In this document: in pieces, positions 14,622 to 14,998 of the stretch
How positions within the stretch are numbered: position 1 is the first letter of the stretch
Layout: every line of letters starts with the position of its first letter
From: CAIVAT01 sp038212325
GTDB lineage: Bacteria; Bacteroidota; Bacteroidia; Bacteroidales; FEN-979
DNA: 14,998 nucleotides
Assembly (NCBI GenBank): GCA_038212325.1
Contig: JBBQUQ010000084.1
Coordinates: 1 to 14,998, forward strand
Reading direction: 5' to 3'
The notes under the pieces: generated by a model
Database searches by the model: none
What the model saw: only the letters and a program-made list of their open reading frames with translations
Told to the model about the DNA's origin: nothing
Translations under genes and position numbers: made by a program

Positions 14622-14720
14622 ACCGCAGAGGCGCAGAGGCGCAGAGTATCGGCCAAACGCAAAAAGGTAATACGCTTCTGATGGAAACTTTGCTCCTCTG
14701 CGGCTCCGCGCCTCTGCGGT
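14622..14720. repeat. GC-rich inverted-repeat element (MITE-like)
   Basis: Arms at 14622-14646 and 14696-14720 are complementary over 25 bp with two mismatches; the outer 13 bp (ACCGCAGAGGCGC / GCGCCTCTGCGGT) are perfect. The left arm is itself a tandem of the octamer CGCAGAGG. A 49-nt AT-richer centre lies between. The element sits in AT-rich intergenic DNA and resembles the widespread CGCAGAGG-type intergenic repeats; short reading frames through it are spurious. Confidence 0.75.
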
Positions 14721-14998
14721 GACATATTTTTTTTTGAACGCCCCGGAGGAAGGTTATTGAAAATACTGAGATGAAGCCACACTGGTATAAAAGTGTCTAA
14801 TCAATTTTACTGCTTATCCCCTTTAAGCAAGTTTAGATTTTAATACAAATTTTAACATAGATATAAGATAGATTCGTCTTTCTTATTTTCATTATTCTTC
14901 ACCACAATAGGCACAATAGTTCACAATAGATATTTTTCCGGCTGATTTTTAGCATAGAAATATTCAAGCGAATTGACTAATACCCTTATTAATACTGC
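14721..14998. other. AT-rich intergenic stretch with short CACAATAG repeats
   Basis: No gene or RNA is recognised here. The only structure is the octamer CACAATAG repeated three times at 14903-14910, 14912-14919 and 14922-14929. The 14378-14531 stretch before the repeats also holds no supported gene, only AT-rich DNA. Confidence 0.5.

Noticed and set aside
14439..14681. 80-codon reading frame beginning MGIQQAIEQSREKQTIF after the DUF1566 gene
   Set aside because: Its second half runs through repeat copy C and into the CGCAGAGG element, so most of it is repeat-derived; no family is recognised and no promoter box is seen.
14432..14782. Reading frames on both strands giving peptides such as RRGAEAQS and LLLCGSAPLR
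   Set aside because: These are translations of the CGCAGAGG inverted repeat, a known source of spurious peptides.
14881..14998. CRISPR array suggested by CACAATAG repeats
   Set aside because: Spacers are only 1-2 nt, far too short, and the units are 8 nt.
1..14998. tRNA or rRNA genes
   Set aside because: No cloverleaf-like or rRNA-like segment was recognised in the gaps between genes, which are mostly shorter than 100 bp; the long gaps are repeat or AT-rich DNA.

Overview
The window looks like chromosomal DNA of a member of the Bacteroidota, probably an uncultured or metagenome-assembled lineage. The evidence is promoter boxes of the Bacteroidota type (TAnnTTTG) directly upstream of several start codons, lipoprotein-type S9 peptidase and envelope genes typical of the phylum, a CcmF-type cytochrome c assembly protein, and a C-terminal DUF1566 surface/tail-fibre-like protein of a kind common in these genomes. 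Coding density is high until about 12.5 kb. The last 2.5 kb is a repeat-rich accessory region.

Layout. (1) 1-500: no intact gene. It holds a decayed, frameshifted remnant whose last 40 codons resemble the catalytic loop of the kinase domain of mobile-element 'polyvalent' proteins. (2) 501-2375, minus: ABC-F ATPase of the Uup type. (3) 2479-6351, plus: a tight four-gene run of a membrane isoprenylcysteine/phospholipid-type methyltransferase, a DgkA-type lipid kinase, a lipoprotein S9 peptidase and a sirtuin. (4) 6307-9734, minus: an envelope-flavoured run of a Gfo/Idh/MocA dehydrogenase resembling the GnnA-like lipid A group, a lipoprotein, and a polyprenyl glycosylphosphotransferase. The last of these overlaps the sirtuin tail to tail by 45 bp. 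(5) 9814-10482, plus: pcm (L-isoaspartyl repair methyltransferase), whose stop codon abuts the stop codon of convergent ccmF (10483-12552, minus). (6) 12553-14998: a frameshifted secreted protein gene (12867-14377) with three internal 28-31-residue repeats and a C-terminal DUF1566 domain, flanked by intergenic repeat copies and followed by a GC-rich inverted-repeat element.

The most interesting signal is the 3' end of the DUF1566 gene (about 14276-14374). Nineteen codons there end in C or T and can each be reached from AAC/AAT by changing adenines only. They are interspersed with fixed framework codons and followed by an A-free 18-nt end. This is the pattern of a diversity-generating retroelement (DGR) variable region. 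No reverse transcriptase or template repeat lies in the window, so any DGR would act from elsewhere in the genome. The gene also carries a TG-dinucleotide frameshift, which could be an assembly error, decay or a phase switch.
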